This document shows, one piece after another, positions 33,188-41,479 of a stretch of 64,000 nt of DNA. The stretch spans positions 1,178,001-1,242,000 of the forward strand of contig NZ_CP053435.1 in assembly GCF_013127955.1 (NCBI RefSeq), written 5' to 3'. Made by a program: the position numbers and the translations under genes. Position 1 is the first letter of the stretch; the number at the start of each line of letters is the position of its first letter. The stretch comes from Spirosoma taeanense. GTDB taxonomy: Bacteria; Bacteroidota; Bacteroidia; Cytophagales; Spirosomataceae. Under the pieces are notes generated by a model that was given only the letters and a program-made list of their open reading frames with translations, was not told where the DNA came from and searched no databases.

Positions 33188-34822
33188 ATGCATACCAATT
33201 ACTACTTTCTTCGGCAGCTCGCTCCCGCTCTGAAAACATATTTACAGGGGAATTTTGGGCAAGATCTTCGTTATATGGAGTGTTACAGTCAGGATCGTGA
33301 CGAGCTGGTCCTGGTGTTTGCCCAAGCCAGAGGAAAGCTGAACTATTATAAACCATTTTATATAAAAGCCACACTTAAACCCGACTTTTCCGGTCTACTG
33401 TTTCCCGAAAAAGTACAACGCGCCCGCCTTAACAGTGTTAACCTTTTTGAGTCAGTAATTGGTATCTCAGGTGAGCCGCCGAGAGTCCTTGGTATACGAT
33501 CCTTTCTGAACGAACGGTGTTTAGCTATCGAACTGGAAAATGACTTTACGCTGGTGTTTAAGTTCTTTGGAAATCGGCCTAATCTGGTAGCATTTCAGGG
33601 GAATACGGTTACGGAATTATTCAATCATAAACTCGTTGCAGATGAGCAGCTGAGGCTTGATGCGCTCGACCGCCCAATTGATCAGTCATATGCGGCTTTC
33701 GAGCGGGCGGGGTATGACCATCGAAAGCTTTTCCCTACGTTTGGTAAGCTGGCAAATGAGTGGTTCGCCCACGAAGAACAAAAGCGGGGAGGACTTGCGT
33801 CCGGGCCAGATAAGTGGGCGCTGATTCAGGAACTCCTTCAGCGGCTTGAGCACCCCCGTTTCTACCTGACCCGGCAGCATCATAAGCCAGCATTGAGCTT
33901 ATTGCCCGTAGGAGAAATTCAGCGGGAATTCGATGAGCCCATTGAGGCTGCCAACCGCTCTTATATTGCTTATAACGGGCTAACTACATTTGAGCAGGAG
34001 AAAGCCGGGCTGCTGCGTCTGCTTGATAAGCGCCGGAAGCGGGCCGAGGCTCAGATTGAAGCCACTCTGCAACGGCTGATTAGTCGCGAAGAAGGTGCCT
34101 CCCACGAAGAAATAGGCCATATCCTGATGGCGAATCTGCACGCTATTGAACCCGTGCCGGGTGCCCGATCGCCGGAACGGTTGACCCTGTTCGATTTTTA
34201 CCGCAATGAGCCGATTACGGTAAAGCTAAAGCCCGACCTAAGTCCGCAGAAAAACGCTGAAAACTTTTACCGCAAAGCAAAAAATGAGAAGATTGAGGAA
34301 GAATACCTGACTAATCAGGTGGCCGCCCGTGAGGCCGACCTACTGCGCTTTCAACAGCAAACAAAAGACCTGGAAGCTATCCAGACTCTAAAGGATTTAC
34401 GTCGATACAGTAAGCAGCATAATCTGTTGACTGAATCAAATGAGGGAACGGCCCCCGGCGAAGGAACTCCCTTGTTCAAAGAAGTCGTTATTGACAATTT
34501 TCGTATTCTGATTGGCCGGAATGCGAAGAATAATGATCTGCTGACTCAGAAATACGCTCACAAAGAAGACTTATGGCTGCACGCCCGCGATGTAGCCGGT
34601 TCGCATGTCATCATCAAATATAAGGCTGGTCAAACCTTCCCCAAAAATGTGATTGAACGAGCGGCTGAGCTGGCGGCCTGGTACTCCAAACGCCGGACCG
34701 ATAGTCTTTGTCCGGTCACCGTAACTCCCAAAAAGTTTATTCGAAAACCTAAAGGGCTGGCTGAGGGGCAGGTTATTGTCGAGAAAGAAGATGTAGTGAT
34801 GGTTGTTCCGAAAGGAGAATAA
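33188..34822 (+). CDS. NFACT family protein (RqcH-like ribosome quality control factor)
   Basis: 544 aa. An N-terminal NFACT-N-like region (residues 1-170, with VNLFESVIGISGEPPRVLGI) and coiled coils (about 265-310 and 340-400, rich in E, K and Q) lead to a C-terminal NFACT-R domain. That domain is recognisable as NFRILIGRNAKNNDLLTQKYAHKEDLWLHARDVAGSHVIIK, ending in CPVTVTPKKFIRKPKGLAEGQV. In Bacillus, RqcH binds stalled 50S subunits carrying peptidyl-tRNA and adds C-terminal alanine tails for degradation. The family was earlier called fibronectin-binding protein A. The start gives MHTNYYFLRQLAPAL, the usual N-terminus. It stands alone, divergent from SusC. Confidence 0.88.
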   Translation: MHTNYYFLRQLAPALKTYLQGNFGQDLRYMECYSQDRDELVLVFAQARGKLNYYKPFYIKATLKPDFSGLLFPEKVQRARLNSVNLFESVIGISGEPPRVLGIRSFLNERCLAIELENDFTLVFKFFGNRPNLVAFQGNTVTELFNHKLVADEQLRLDALDRPIDQSYAAFERAGYDHRKLFPTFGKLANEWFAHEEQKRGGLASGPDKWALIQELLQRLEHPRFYLTRQHHKPALSLLPVGEIQREFDEPIEAANRSYIAYNGLTTFEQEKAGLLRLLDKRRKRAEAQIEATLQRLISREEGASHEEIGHILMANLHAIEPVPGARSPERLTLFDFYRNEPITVKLKPDLSPQKNAENFYRKAKNEKIEEEYLTNQVAAREADLLRFQQQTKDLEAIQTLKDLRRYSKQHNLLTESNEGTAPGEGTPLFKEVVIDNFRILIGRNAKNNDLLTQKYAHKEDLWLHARDVAGSHVIIKYKAGQTFPKNVIERAAELAAWYSKRRTDSLCPVTVTPKKFIRKPKGLAEGQVIVEKEDVVMVVPKGE

Positions 34823-34823
34823 G

Positions 34824-34879
34824 CAACCAGAGTCAGAACCACGCTTGATTCACCTTCTGCGCGGTCCTGGCCCTGGTTG
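34824..34879. terminator. Bidirectional hairpin between the NFACT and glycosyltransferase genes
   Basis: Two 21-base arms (34824-34844 and 34859-34879) around a 14-base loop pair imperfectly; on the minus strand the mismatches become G-U pairs. A T-rich run (TTGTTTTCTTA) follows on the plus strand. It lies between convergent genes. Confidence 0.6.
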
Positions 34880-34887
34880 TTGTTTTC

Positions 34888-36102
34888 TTACTGCTCAACG
34901 GGTAAACTCATCTGAGCCACCATCAGGCGGTTCATCTCGCCCCAGGTATGATCCCAGGAATTTTTGATTAAAAACCCGTCAATGCTGTTCCAGTCGCTGG
35001 GGTGTTTTCTGGCTAAGGCCAGTTCAATAGCCTTTTCAAATGCTTCGGCTGTATCGGCAATCTGTACAAAATCTTCACTGCCGTAGGTACGAACCACATC
35101 GCGAATGGGCGTTGAGACAACCGGTAAGCCAGCCGCCAGATACTCGGGCGTTTTGGTTGGACTAATAAATCGGGTTGAGTCATTCAGGGCGAATGGCAGC
35201 ATGCCTACGTTCCAGTTGCTGAAATAAGTAGGCAGCTCTTTATACGCTTTCATCCCCAGGTAATGCACATTGGGCGCCTTGGGCAGCAACGCAGGGTTGA
35301 TTTTAACGATTGGGCCGAGGAGGATGAACTGCCATTCGGGCCGGCGTTGGGCCAGTTTGCCCAGTAGTTCATAATCAAACCGTTCATCAATTACGCCACT
35401 GAAGCCGATCCGGGGCGTGGGCAGCGAACGCTGATCGATCGGATCAGGTTGCGGCCGGCGGGAAACCGAGAAATGCGCGAAGTCAATACTGCTCGGAAAA
35501 GCAAAGACGTGAGGATGCCGGTTCTGCTTGGCTTCATAAAGACTGTAACCCCCTGTAAAAACAACCCCGGCGCGTTCAATAAGCTTACGTTCCTGTTCAA
35601 GCAGTTGGGGCGGTGCTCCCCAGAACGCCGAAAGTTCATCCATGCAGTCATAGACAGTTAGGCGGGGTTTCAAATGATCCGAAAACAGAAGAGCCATCGG
35701 CGTATAATACCAGGCAACGTAATCGGTCATGCGCCGTTGGCTTATGAACTCATCCACCAGTTGACGCTGCAGCCGCACGGCTTCTTCGGGACTGGTACCG
35801 TGGGGAAGGTGTGGCACCAGAACGGTCAGCCGGTCGGTCTGCTGGCAGACGTTGAGCCGAAAATCATTATCCCAAATAGGTTCTTCTATAAACCAGACCC
35901 GGAAATTTTTTGTGGCCCGACTCAGCAGATGCTGTGGGCGCTGGTAAACAAAGTTCCAGCGCAGGTGCGAAAAGCAAATTAAGTCCTGAACTTCGCCGGC
36001 CCCGGACAGGGTAGAGGCAGGCATTGCACCCGCCGAAGTCGTTGACCGGGAAGGTGTATTGACGACATCAGCAGAAACAGGCGTAGAGTCTGTTACTTTC
36101 AT
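34888..36102 (-). CDS. Glycosyltransferase (GT4/GT1-like)
   Basis: 404 aa. After a low-complexity, S/T/P-rich N-terminus (about 35 residues) comes LICFSHLRWNFVYQRPQHLL, then VYDCMDELSAFWGAP, VFTGGYSLYEAKQNRHPHV and the nucleotide-sugar-binding part PTPRIGFSGVIDERFDYELL. The GT-B donor motif is near the C-terminus (RFISPTKTPEYLAAGLPVVS). The pattern of Q-R-P-Q-H and F-S-G-V-I-D fits TuaH-like glycosyltransferases of polysaccharide synthesis; the sugar and acceptor are unknown. No signal peptide is seen. The gene follows the histidine kinase gene on the same strand after 123 bases. No other polysaccharide genes are adjacent. Confidence 0.8.
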   Translation of the reverse strand: MKVTDSTPVSADVVNTPSRSTTSAGAMPASTLSGAGEVQDLICFSHLRWNFVYQRPQHLLSRATKNFRVWFIEEPIWDNDFRLNVCQQTDRLTVLVPHLPHGTSPEEAVRLQRQLVDEFISQRRMTDYVAWYYTPMALLFSDHLKPRLTVYDCMDELSAFWGAPPQLLEQERKLIERAGVVFTGGYSLYEAKQNRHPHVFAFPSSIDFAHFSVSRRPQPDPIDQRSLPTPRIGFSGVIDERFDYELLGKLAQRRPEWQFILLGPIVKINPALLPKAPNVHYLGMKAYKELPTYFSNWNVGMLPFALNDSTRFISPTKTPEYLAAGLPVVSTPIRDVVRTYGSEDFVQIADTAEAFEKAIELALARKHPSDWNSIDGFLIKNSWDHTWGEMNRLMVAQMSLPVEQ

Positions 36103-36225
36103 ACGAATTAAGAGGGGGAGTTAGATAAAACAGTCGAAGCCGAACTGGCCAAACTGCGGGGCTTTACCTAAAAAACTCAAATTCCTATGAAATGTTAATC
36201 ACGTATTCAGTATTTGAGCAAATGG

Positions 36226-37851
36226 CTACATCATAGGTAGATAGACGCTGAACGTAGCGCCCTTGCCTTCCTGGCTGCTGGCTGTGATGTGACCATTATG
36301 TATCTCAACGACTTTTTTGCAAATGGCCAGCCCCATACCGGTTCCGGCGTACTGCATGCGGCCGTGTAGCCGCTGAAATATCGTGAAGATTCTGTCCAGA
36401 TACTGCTCATTGAAGCCAATACCATTGTCAGAAACAGTCAGCAGGGCAAACCGCCGGCCCGCCTGCGATGCATCAGCCAGGGCCAGTTCGTCAGGGAGTT
36501 CGGTTGCCGCAGCCACCCGGCCACTGATTACAATCCGGGGTGGAATTGGTGCGCCAGTCGAATCTTTCTGCTGAAATTTAAGCGCGTTGCTCAACAGATT
36601 CTGAAACAGTTGCCGCAACAGAGCTGCATCGCCCCATACAGCGGGTAGCGGACTGGCCGTAAGTTTGGCTTTCCGCTCGTAAACGGTCATTTCCAGATCG
36701 TCGATTACGGTCGCAACCAACTGATTTAGATCGACCAGTCCATATGATTCCGTATCGCCAGCCAGCCGGGCATAGGTCAATAAATCCTGAACCAGCGATC
36801 GCATACGGCCCGCCGATATCTGCATTCGGCGAATCAGGTCTGACGCCGACTCGCTCATTTCGCTGGTAAAATGATTGTTCAGAACGTCGCCGAACGAAAC
36901 AATTTTGCGTAGCGGTTCCTGCAGATCATGGCTGGCTACGTAGGCAAACTGCTCCAGATTCTGATTCGATCGGTGGAGTGCATGCACCGTTGCCTCCAGT
37001 TGCTGACGTACCTGTTTATCGGCTGTAATGTCCTGTATCGTGGCAACGAAGCCATCATTCAGGTGAGTTAAGGTGATGTCGAGCCACCGGCCAATCGCCG
37101 AAAAAAATTCTTCGAAATGAATTGGTTCGCCTGTCCCCAGCATTTGCTCCAAACGCCCCATTTTCCGGTCGTCGAGCGGATAGATTCTTGTTAACAGCAG
37201 ACCGTTGAGTTGCCCGCTGGCCTGACCCGTGAGTAAATCAAACTGTTTGTTAGTCAGCGTAATCTGAAAATCCGAAATGTCTTTGTGGGCGTTGCGGACA
37301 GCTTCAAATACCACAATGGCATTGGGCGATGAATTGAGTACGCTATTTAACAGCGTGGTCTGGCGGGCAAGCCGACGGGTGGTATGCTGTAGGGCGCTTG
37401 TTTCGGAGTAAGTCAATAATAAGCCATCGCGCCCGAACGGAGCCGCTGACTGAACGACGCTGATGTCGCGTTCATCGGCGGTATAGGTTTGCTCAAGCCG
37501 CTGCGCCTGGCCCGTTTCAATCACGTTGACATAAATTTGCCAGAGAGTTGTTTCCCGGATAGTGGGGTAAAAATCGGTTAATAAGCGGCCAACAATGGGC
37601 TGCCTGCTGTTCCTATGGGCCCGAAACGTATCGTTCAGGGCGATCTGATTCAGAAACCGGTAGCGGAAGTTAATGATTACCCCTTTAGGGTGATTTCCCT
37701 GCCGGACGGCAGTTAAGCCGACTAATCCATTAATGGAATGTGCCAGAACCTGATGCCAGAGTGCAGTCTGTTCGTCGGCGGTTAAATCAGGAAGGGATAG
37801 TTCCGGCATCAGATCGTTGCCGGCTTCAACGGGAGATACAGCCTGATTCAT
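36226..37851 (-). CDS. Cytoplasmic PAS-domain sensor histidine kinase
   Basis: 541 aa with no membrane segment. Two PAS-like modules fill about residues 30-145 and 165-275 (the second with VLNSSPNAIVVFEAVR and FVATIQDITADK). A short coiled coil follows, then the dimerisation helix with H308 (ASHDLQEPLRKIVSF, the bacteriophytochrome-like HisKA type). The ATPase has N (NLLSNALKFQ), G1 (DNGIGF) and G2 (GTGMGLAICKKV) boxes. It autophosphorylates and passes phosphate to a response regulator, but none is encoded nearby. I infer a soluble redox, light or small-molecule sensor, since the PAS domains carry no clear cofactor residue that I can see. Confidence 0.9.
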   Translation of the reverse strand: MNQAVSPVEAGNDLMPELSLPDLTADEQTALWHQVLAHSINGLVGLTAVRQGNHPKGVIINFRYRFLNQIALNDTFRAHRNSRQPIVGRLLTDFYPTIRETTLWQIYVNVIETGQAQRLEQTYTADERDISVVQSAAPFGRDGLLLTYSETSALQHTTRRLARQTTLLNSVLNSSPNAIVVFEAVRNAHKDISDFQITLTNKQFDLLTGQASGQLNGLLLTRIYPLDDRKMGRLEQMLGTGEPIHFEEFFSAIGRWLDITLTHLNDGFVATIQDITADKQVRQQLEATVHALHRSNQNLEQFAYVASHDLQEPLRKIVSFGDVLNNHFTSEMSESASDLIRRMQISAGRMRSLVQDLLTYARLAGDTESYGLVDLNQLVATVIDDLEMTVYERKAKLTASPLPAVWGDAALLRQLFQNLLSNALKFQQKDSTGAPIPPRIVISGRVAAATELPDELALADASQAGRRFALLTVSDNGIGFNEQYLDRIFTIFQRLHGRMQYAGTGMGLAICKKVVEIHNGHITASSQEGKGATFSVYLPMM

Positions 37852-38162
37852 GAAGGAAGGTTACGATGGGTTATTAGGATAGATACGTAATTATACAACA
37901 GATGGATTGGCTGTTTCGTATAAATAAAATCGTAAAACTTTACCGAAATGCCTACCTTTTAATAAATAAACCCTGGCCTTGCAGGGTTATAACGTTTACA
38001 ACTAATACTTGATAATGAGTTGATTAATTGATAACTCAGCGACAGAGTTATTGCTGAGCCGGAGTGCATACGTTAACGCAGCGCCGGCAACAGCGAACCG
38101 GCCACGAACTATTGAAGATTAAATCAGCAGAGAAAGATTTTGTATCGCCCTCTGCTGATTTG
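37852..38162. other. Non-coding spacer upstream of the histidine kinase gene
   Basis: No gene is supported in these 311 bases. The middle part holds two mutually exclusive small inverted repeats, TGAGTT/AACTCA (38016-38038) and CTCAGC/GCTGAG (38035-38058). The left end is A/T-rich. The right end holds the terminator at 38121-38161. No consensus promoter is seen. Confidence 0.5.
38121..38161 (-). terminator. Terminator after the VOC gene
   Basis: A perfect 12-bp stem AAATCAGCAGAG/CTCTGCTGATTT with a 17-base loop starts immediately beyond the VOC gene stop on the minus strand. Confidence 0.7.
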
Positions 38163-38621
38163 TCAGAACCCTCTGGTTGACTTTTTTCCCTCGTTCAGTT
38201 CAAACAGATAGCCATCCGGGTCGGAGAAGTAGAGTTGCACAACGCCGTCGAAACGCACCTGCCGGTGGTAGGGCAGATTTTTAGCTTTTAGAAACGCTTC
38301 AGATTTATTGATGTCTTCAACAAACAGCGCATAGTGCGTGCCGTTCCGATCGTGGGTAATCTGTTCGGTACGTCCATCTAACAGGTGAATCTGCTGTCCA
38401 TCGCCAATGTCGAACCAGGCGCGGGTAAGCTTCAGGTTTTCAGGCACTGGAATGGGTTTCAGTCCAAGTACATCGCGGTAAAATGCTGCGCTGGTTGGGA
38501 TGTCTTTTACGTGAATACCCAGGTGATTATGGCGCATGATACCCAGGCTGCTCTGGCCGAATGAAACAACGGATGTTGTTAGGCTAAACACTGTCAGCCA
38601 ATAGAATAACTGTTTTTTCAT
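38163..38621 (-). CDS. Exported VOC (glyoxalase/bleomycin resistance) family protein
   Basis: 152 aa. A signal peptide (KKQLFYWLTVFSLTTSVVSFGQ) precedes one glyoxalase-fold domain: RHNHLGIHVKDIPTSAAFYRDVLGL (a histidine ligand at the start), DGQQIHLLDG, and the C-terminal VQLYFSDPDGYLFELNEG (a glutamate ligand). VOC proteins bind a metal and act on diverse small molecules; here the export signal is unusual, since most are cytoplasmic. The ATG 38621 is preferred because the basic start of the signal peptide begins there; the ATG at 38636 touches the stop of the upstream peptidase gene. It forms an operon with the secreted M1 peptidase. Confidence 0.8.
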   Translation of the reverse strand: MKKQLFYWLTVFSLTTSVVSFGQSSLGIMRHNHLGIHVKDIPTSAAFYRDVLGLKPIPVPENLKLTRAWFDIGDGQQIHLLDGRTEQITHDRNGTHYALFVEDINKSEAFLKAKNLPYHRQVRFDGVVQLYFSDPDGYLFELNEGKKSTRGF

Positions 38622-38635
38622 ATTCATAAAAAGCA

Positions 38636-40627
38636 TCAGGGAACCAAAACTACCCGATTTTGTCGCCCGGCGGGAGTTTCAACGGCCAGAATATACTGCC
38701 CTGCCGATACGCCCTGGAGGTTCAACGTTCGCGTATACTGTCCCGCTCTGAGCAAGGGTTCGGTCAGGTTTCGAACCGGTTGACCCAGCAGATTTGTAAG
38801 CGTAAGCGTAACGGGGCCTGTCTGATCAAGGCTAAAATCGACCCGCAGATTTTCGGTGGCTGGATTTGGGTAAATCCGCAGATTTGTCGGCTCTTGTTCA
38901 TCAACCGCCGTAACGATGTTGGCCGCTTCGACGGTTTTCAGGATTCGGTTGCTGGGGTCAATGATTACGCCCGTCACTGGCCCACGGGCGGGAAGTAAAA
39001 ACGTCTGCTCGGGCCGGTCGTTCAGAACCGTTACGGTTGTGTCGCCAGCCGTCGACTGAATCTGAAGCTGTACCGGCATGGTAAACAACGTTGGGTTAGT
39101 GCTGCCTGCACTGTTACGTTGGGTAAGCTGTACGGTAATAGTACTGGCCGACATTCCGGGCTGGATCGTGGCGCGGTAAACGGGATACCCCTCGCCGTAA
39201 ATCCATTGTCTGAAGAAATACCCCAGATTCTGCCCGGATACCTGCTGAGCAATATTCTGAAAATCCTCCGTCACGGCTGTTCCGTAGGCTAAGCCCGGCG
39301 TAGCGGTATAGGTGCGTAGTATGCGGAAAAACAAACTGTCACCCACAACGCCCCGTAGCATATGCAGCACGGTAGCTCCTTTGGCGTAGCTACGGTTACT
39401 ATTAAATATGTCTCCAAAATTGGTAATATCCTGCACATAGATGCTGCCCTGGGCATTGCGGGCGCGGGCCATGAAATTGTTCATGGTTGTCTGGTAGCCC
39501 GCAACCGAGCGAACCGACTCCACATACACCGCTTCGGCATACGATGCGAAGCCTTCATTTAGCCAGATATTCTGCCAGTCGCGGCAGGTGATTTTATCCC
39601 CGAACCACTGATGCGCCAATTCATGCGCGATTACAGCCGGAGTGAAGGCATTGGCTTCCATGGAACTGATGGTCTGGTGCTCCATACCGCCATTGCCCTG
39701 GCCAAACTGCGCATGACCATACTTCTCGCGCAGGAACGGATAGGGGCCAAACCGGTCGCTGAACAGTTGCAGCATGCCGGGCGTCAGATCCAGATTGGCT
39801 TTGACCTGGGGTAAGGTTTCCGGATAGAGGTAATGCGTAACCGGCATTGTCTGACCGGCATACGTAAAGGGCGTGTCGTACCGCTCGTAATTTGAGAGAG
39901 CTACCGAGATGAGGTACTGCGCAATGGGATAATGATTTCGCCACTGGTAGGTGCGAGTGCCGTCGGGGTTATCCGTTCTACTCTCGAGCGTTCCGTTCGA
40001 CACCGATACAAACTGCGCCGGCGCCGTAATGCGCACGGCCGAGGAATCGGCTTTATCAGCGGGTGTATCCTTGCACGGGAACCAGTCAGGTGCGCCATAG
40101 GGTTCGCTCAGACTCCAGATCGACGGGTCGGTTGTGAACTCATGCCTGCTGAATCTGAAGCTGCCCAGGTCGCGGCTGTTGGGAACGCCCTGGTAGAAAA
40201 CCGTTAGCGTCAACGCCTGGCCATTGGTCAGGGTTTGGGGGAGCGTAATGGCTAACCGGTTCTGCGCGTGCTGAAACGTTAGTCTCTGCGCGCCGACTTT
40301 TACCGAGTCTACCCGAAGCCCCTCGCCTGTAGTGGCAGTGGTTGAGTTCAAGTCCAGGAAGAAACTGCTGAGGTTCTCTGCTGTGCTTTTAAGGGCAATG
40401 GTTGCTACCCCGCGCAGGTAACTGGGCGTGTGCGTCAGGTAAAGATCGAGTCCGTAATACGTAACGTCAATAGTGGCGTCGCCGGGGTAGGCCAGCCGCG
40501 CTTTAGGATTGGTCGCCAGTCGCTCGAAGAAGCGTATTTTGCCCTGCTGACAGAACTGTCCGCCGTCGTCGGACTGCGCCAGGGTGAAATAGGGACACAG
40601 GAGAAGGATTACGTAGACAAAGCGCAT
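38636..40627 (-). CDS. Secreted M1 family aminopeptidase with type IX sorting domain
   Basis: 663 aa. A signal peptide (RFVYVILLLCPYFTLAQ) is followed by the N-terminal beta-saddle. The zinc site is HELAHQW (H335, E336, H339) with E358 in NEGFASY as third ligand. The exopeptidase motif GXMEN appears here as GGMEHQ (about 313-318), an unusual variant. The last 80 residues are a type IX secretion C-terminal domain (LRIYPNPATENLRVDFSL, ending GRQNRVVLVP). The protein is therefore exported across the outer membrane and probably surface-attached or released, to digest peptides. The VOC gene follows with a 14-base gap, indicating co-transcription. Confidence 0.9.
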   Translation of the reverse strand: MRFVYVILLLCPYFTLAQSDDGGQFCQQGKIRFFERLATNPKARLAYPGDATIDVTYYGLDLYLTHTPSYLRGVATIALKSTAENLSSFFLDLNSTTATTGEGLRVDSVKVGAQRLTFQHAQNRLAITLPQTLTNGQALTLTVFYQGVPNSRDLGSFRFSRHEFTTDPSIWSLSEPYGAPDWFPCKDTPADKADSSAVRITAPAQFVSVSNGTLESRTDNPDGTRTYQWRNHYPIAQYLISVALSNYERYDTPFTYAGQTMPVTHYLYPETLPQVKANLDLTPGMLQLFSDRFGPYPFLREKYGHAQFGQGNGGMEHQTISSMEANAFTPAVIAHELAHQWFGDKITCRDWQNIWLNEGFASYAEAVYVESVRSVAGYQTTMNNFMARARNAQGSIYVQDITNFGDIFNSNRSYAKGATVLHMLRGVVGDSLFFRILRTYTATPGLAYGTAVTEDFQNIAQQVSGQNLGYFFRQWIYGEGYPVYRATIQPGMSASTITVQLTQRNSAGSTNPTLFTMPVQLQIQSTAGDTTVTVLNDRPEQTFLLPARGPVTGVIIDPSNRILKTVEAANIVTAVDEQEPTNLRIYPNPATENLRVDFSLDQTGPVTLTLTNLLGQPVRNLTEPLLRAGQYTRTLNLQGVSAGQYILAVETPAGRQNRVVLVP

Positions 40628-40712
40628 GCGAACCAGACGTTTATGAAGGAGTTTTTGCGTGTCAGAACCAGGGGGCTGATACCAAAAAATAAACGTCCGA
40701 ACCGCTCAAAAG

Positions 40713-41366
40713 TTATTCCTCAGCCGGTCGCGTTGCAGACTTGCTGGTCAGTTCTTCGGCCTGCGCTTTAATAGCTTCCAGCTTACGCTGTTCGGCTTCG
40801 GGGAGCTGAAGCTGCCAGTCCATCGAGCTGGCCAACTGATACATCATATACTGAATCTGATTGTTGGCAATTTTGGGCAGATCGCTCTGCATGGCCCGCT
40901 CGTTCATGGCCTGCTTGGCTTCCTCCAGAATCTGGGTGTAATCGGCACCGCTGAAGTGATTCAGAATACCAGCCTGAATGTCATAAAACCGGTAGTCTGT
41001 ATCGATGGACAGCACCTCCGGCTCCGGAAACGATTCAATTACAAGTTTACGCTCACCAGTAACCGGCACCCGAAACCGTACTTTGGCGAAATCGAACCCC
41101 ACCAGCACTTTCGATTTGGCAATGACCATGGCTTTTTTGGGGTCGTTCAACAGATAAAGAATCTTTTTCTGATCCTGATAATTGTAGATTTCCGAGAAGT
41201 AGCCCTCGGCCATCACAACCTTGAACACCTTTTCGATACGTTCCAGCAGGAGTACCGAATCACGCTGTACGTTCGTAATGCCTGAGCGTTTCTGAAGAAA
41301 GCTGGCCAAACCGATACCCCCGCCAGCGCCGACAAGAAGCAGTAATACGGTGGTTAAAAAATCCAT
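40713..41366 (-). CDS. DUF4230 domain protein with N-terminal membrane anchor
   Basis: 217 aa. One N-terminal hydrophobic segment (LTTVLLLLVGAGGGIGLASFL) is followed by the DUF4230 pattern: LERIEKVFKVVMAEGYFSEIY, KKAMVIAKSKVLVGFDFAKV and IESFPEPEVLSIDTDYRFYDIQ. The tail is polar with charged residues. The family is widespread in Bacteroidetes, Firmicutes and others, without a known function. The protein is predicted outside the cytoplasm or facing it from a single anchor; topology is uncertain. It sits between the rny terminator and the M1 peptidase gene, transcribed in the same direction as both. Confidence 0.82.
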   Translation of the reverse strand: MDFLTTVLLLLVGAGGGIGLASFLQKRSGITNVQRDSVLLLERIEKVFKVVMAEGYFSEIYNYQDQKKILYLLNDPKKAMVIAKSKVLVGFDFAKVRFRVPVTGERKLVIESFPEPEVLSIDTDYRFYDIQAGILNHFSGADYTQILEEAKQAMNERAMQSDLPKIANNQIQYMMYQLASSMDWQLQLPEAEQRKLEAIKAQAEELTSKSATRPAEE

Positions 41367-41423
41367 TCGTGAGGGTTATGATTATCTGAATAACCGGCTT
41401 TTCGGCTGCTTTGTTGATACATA

Positions 41424-41451
41424 GAAAAAGGGGACGTAATGCCCCCTTTCT
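41424..41451 (-). terminator. Terminator after rny
   Basis: On the minus strand AAAGGGGG, an eight-base loop and CCCCTTTTT form a strong hairpin ending in five T. It lies 29 bases after the rny stop codon. Confidence 0.75.
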
Positions 41452-41479
41452 GTATAGACTGCAGATTGCGACTCGCGAC

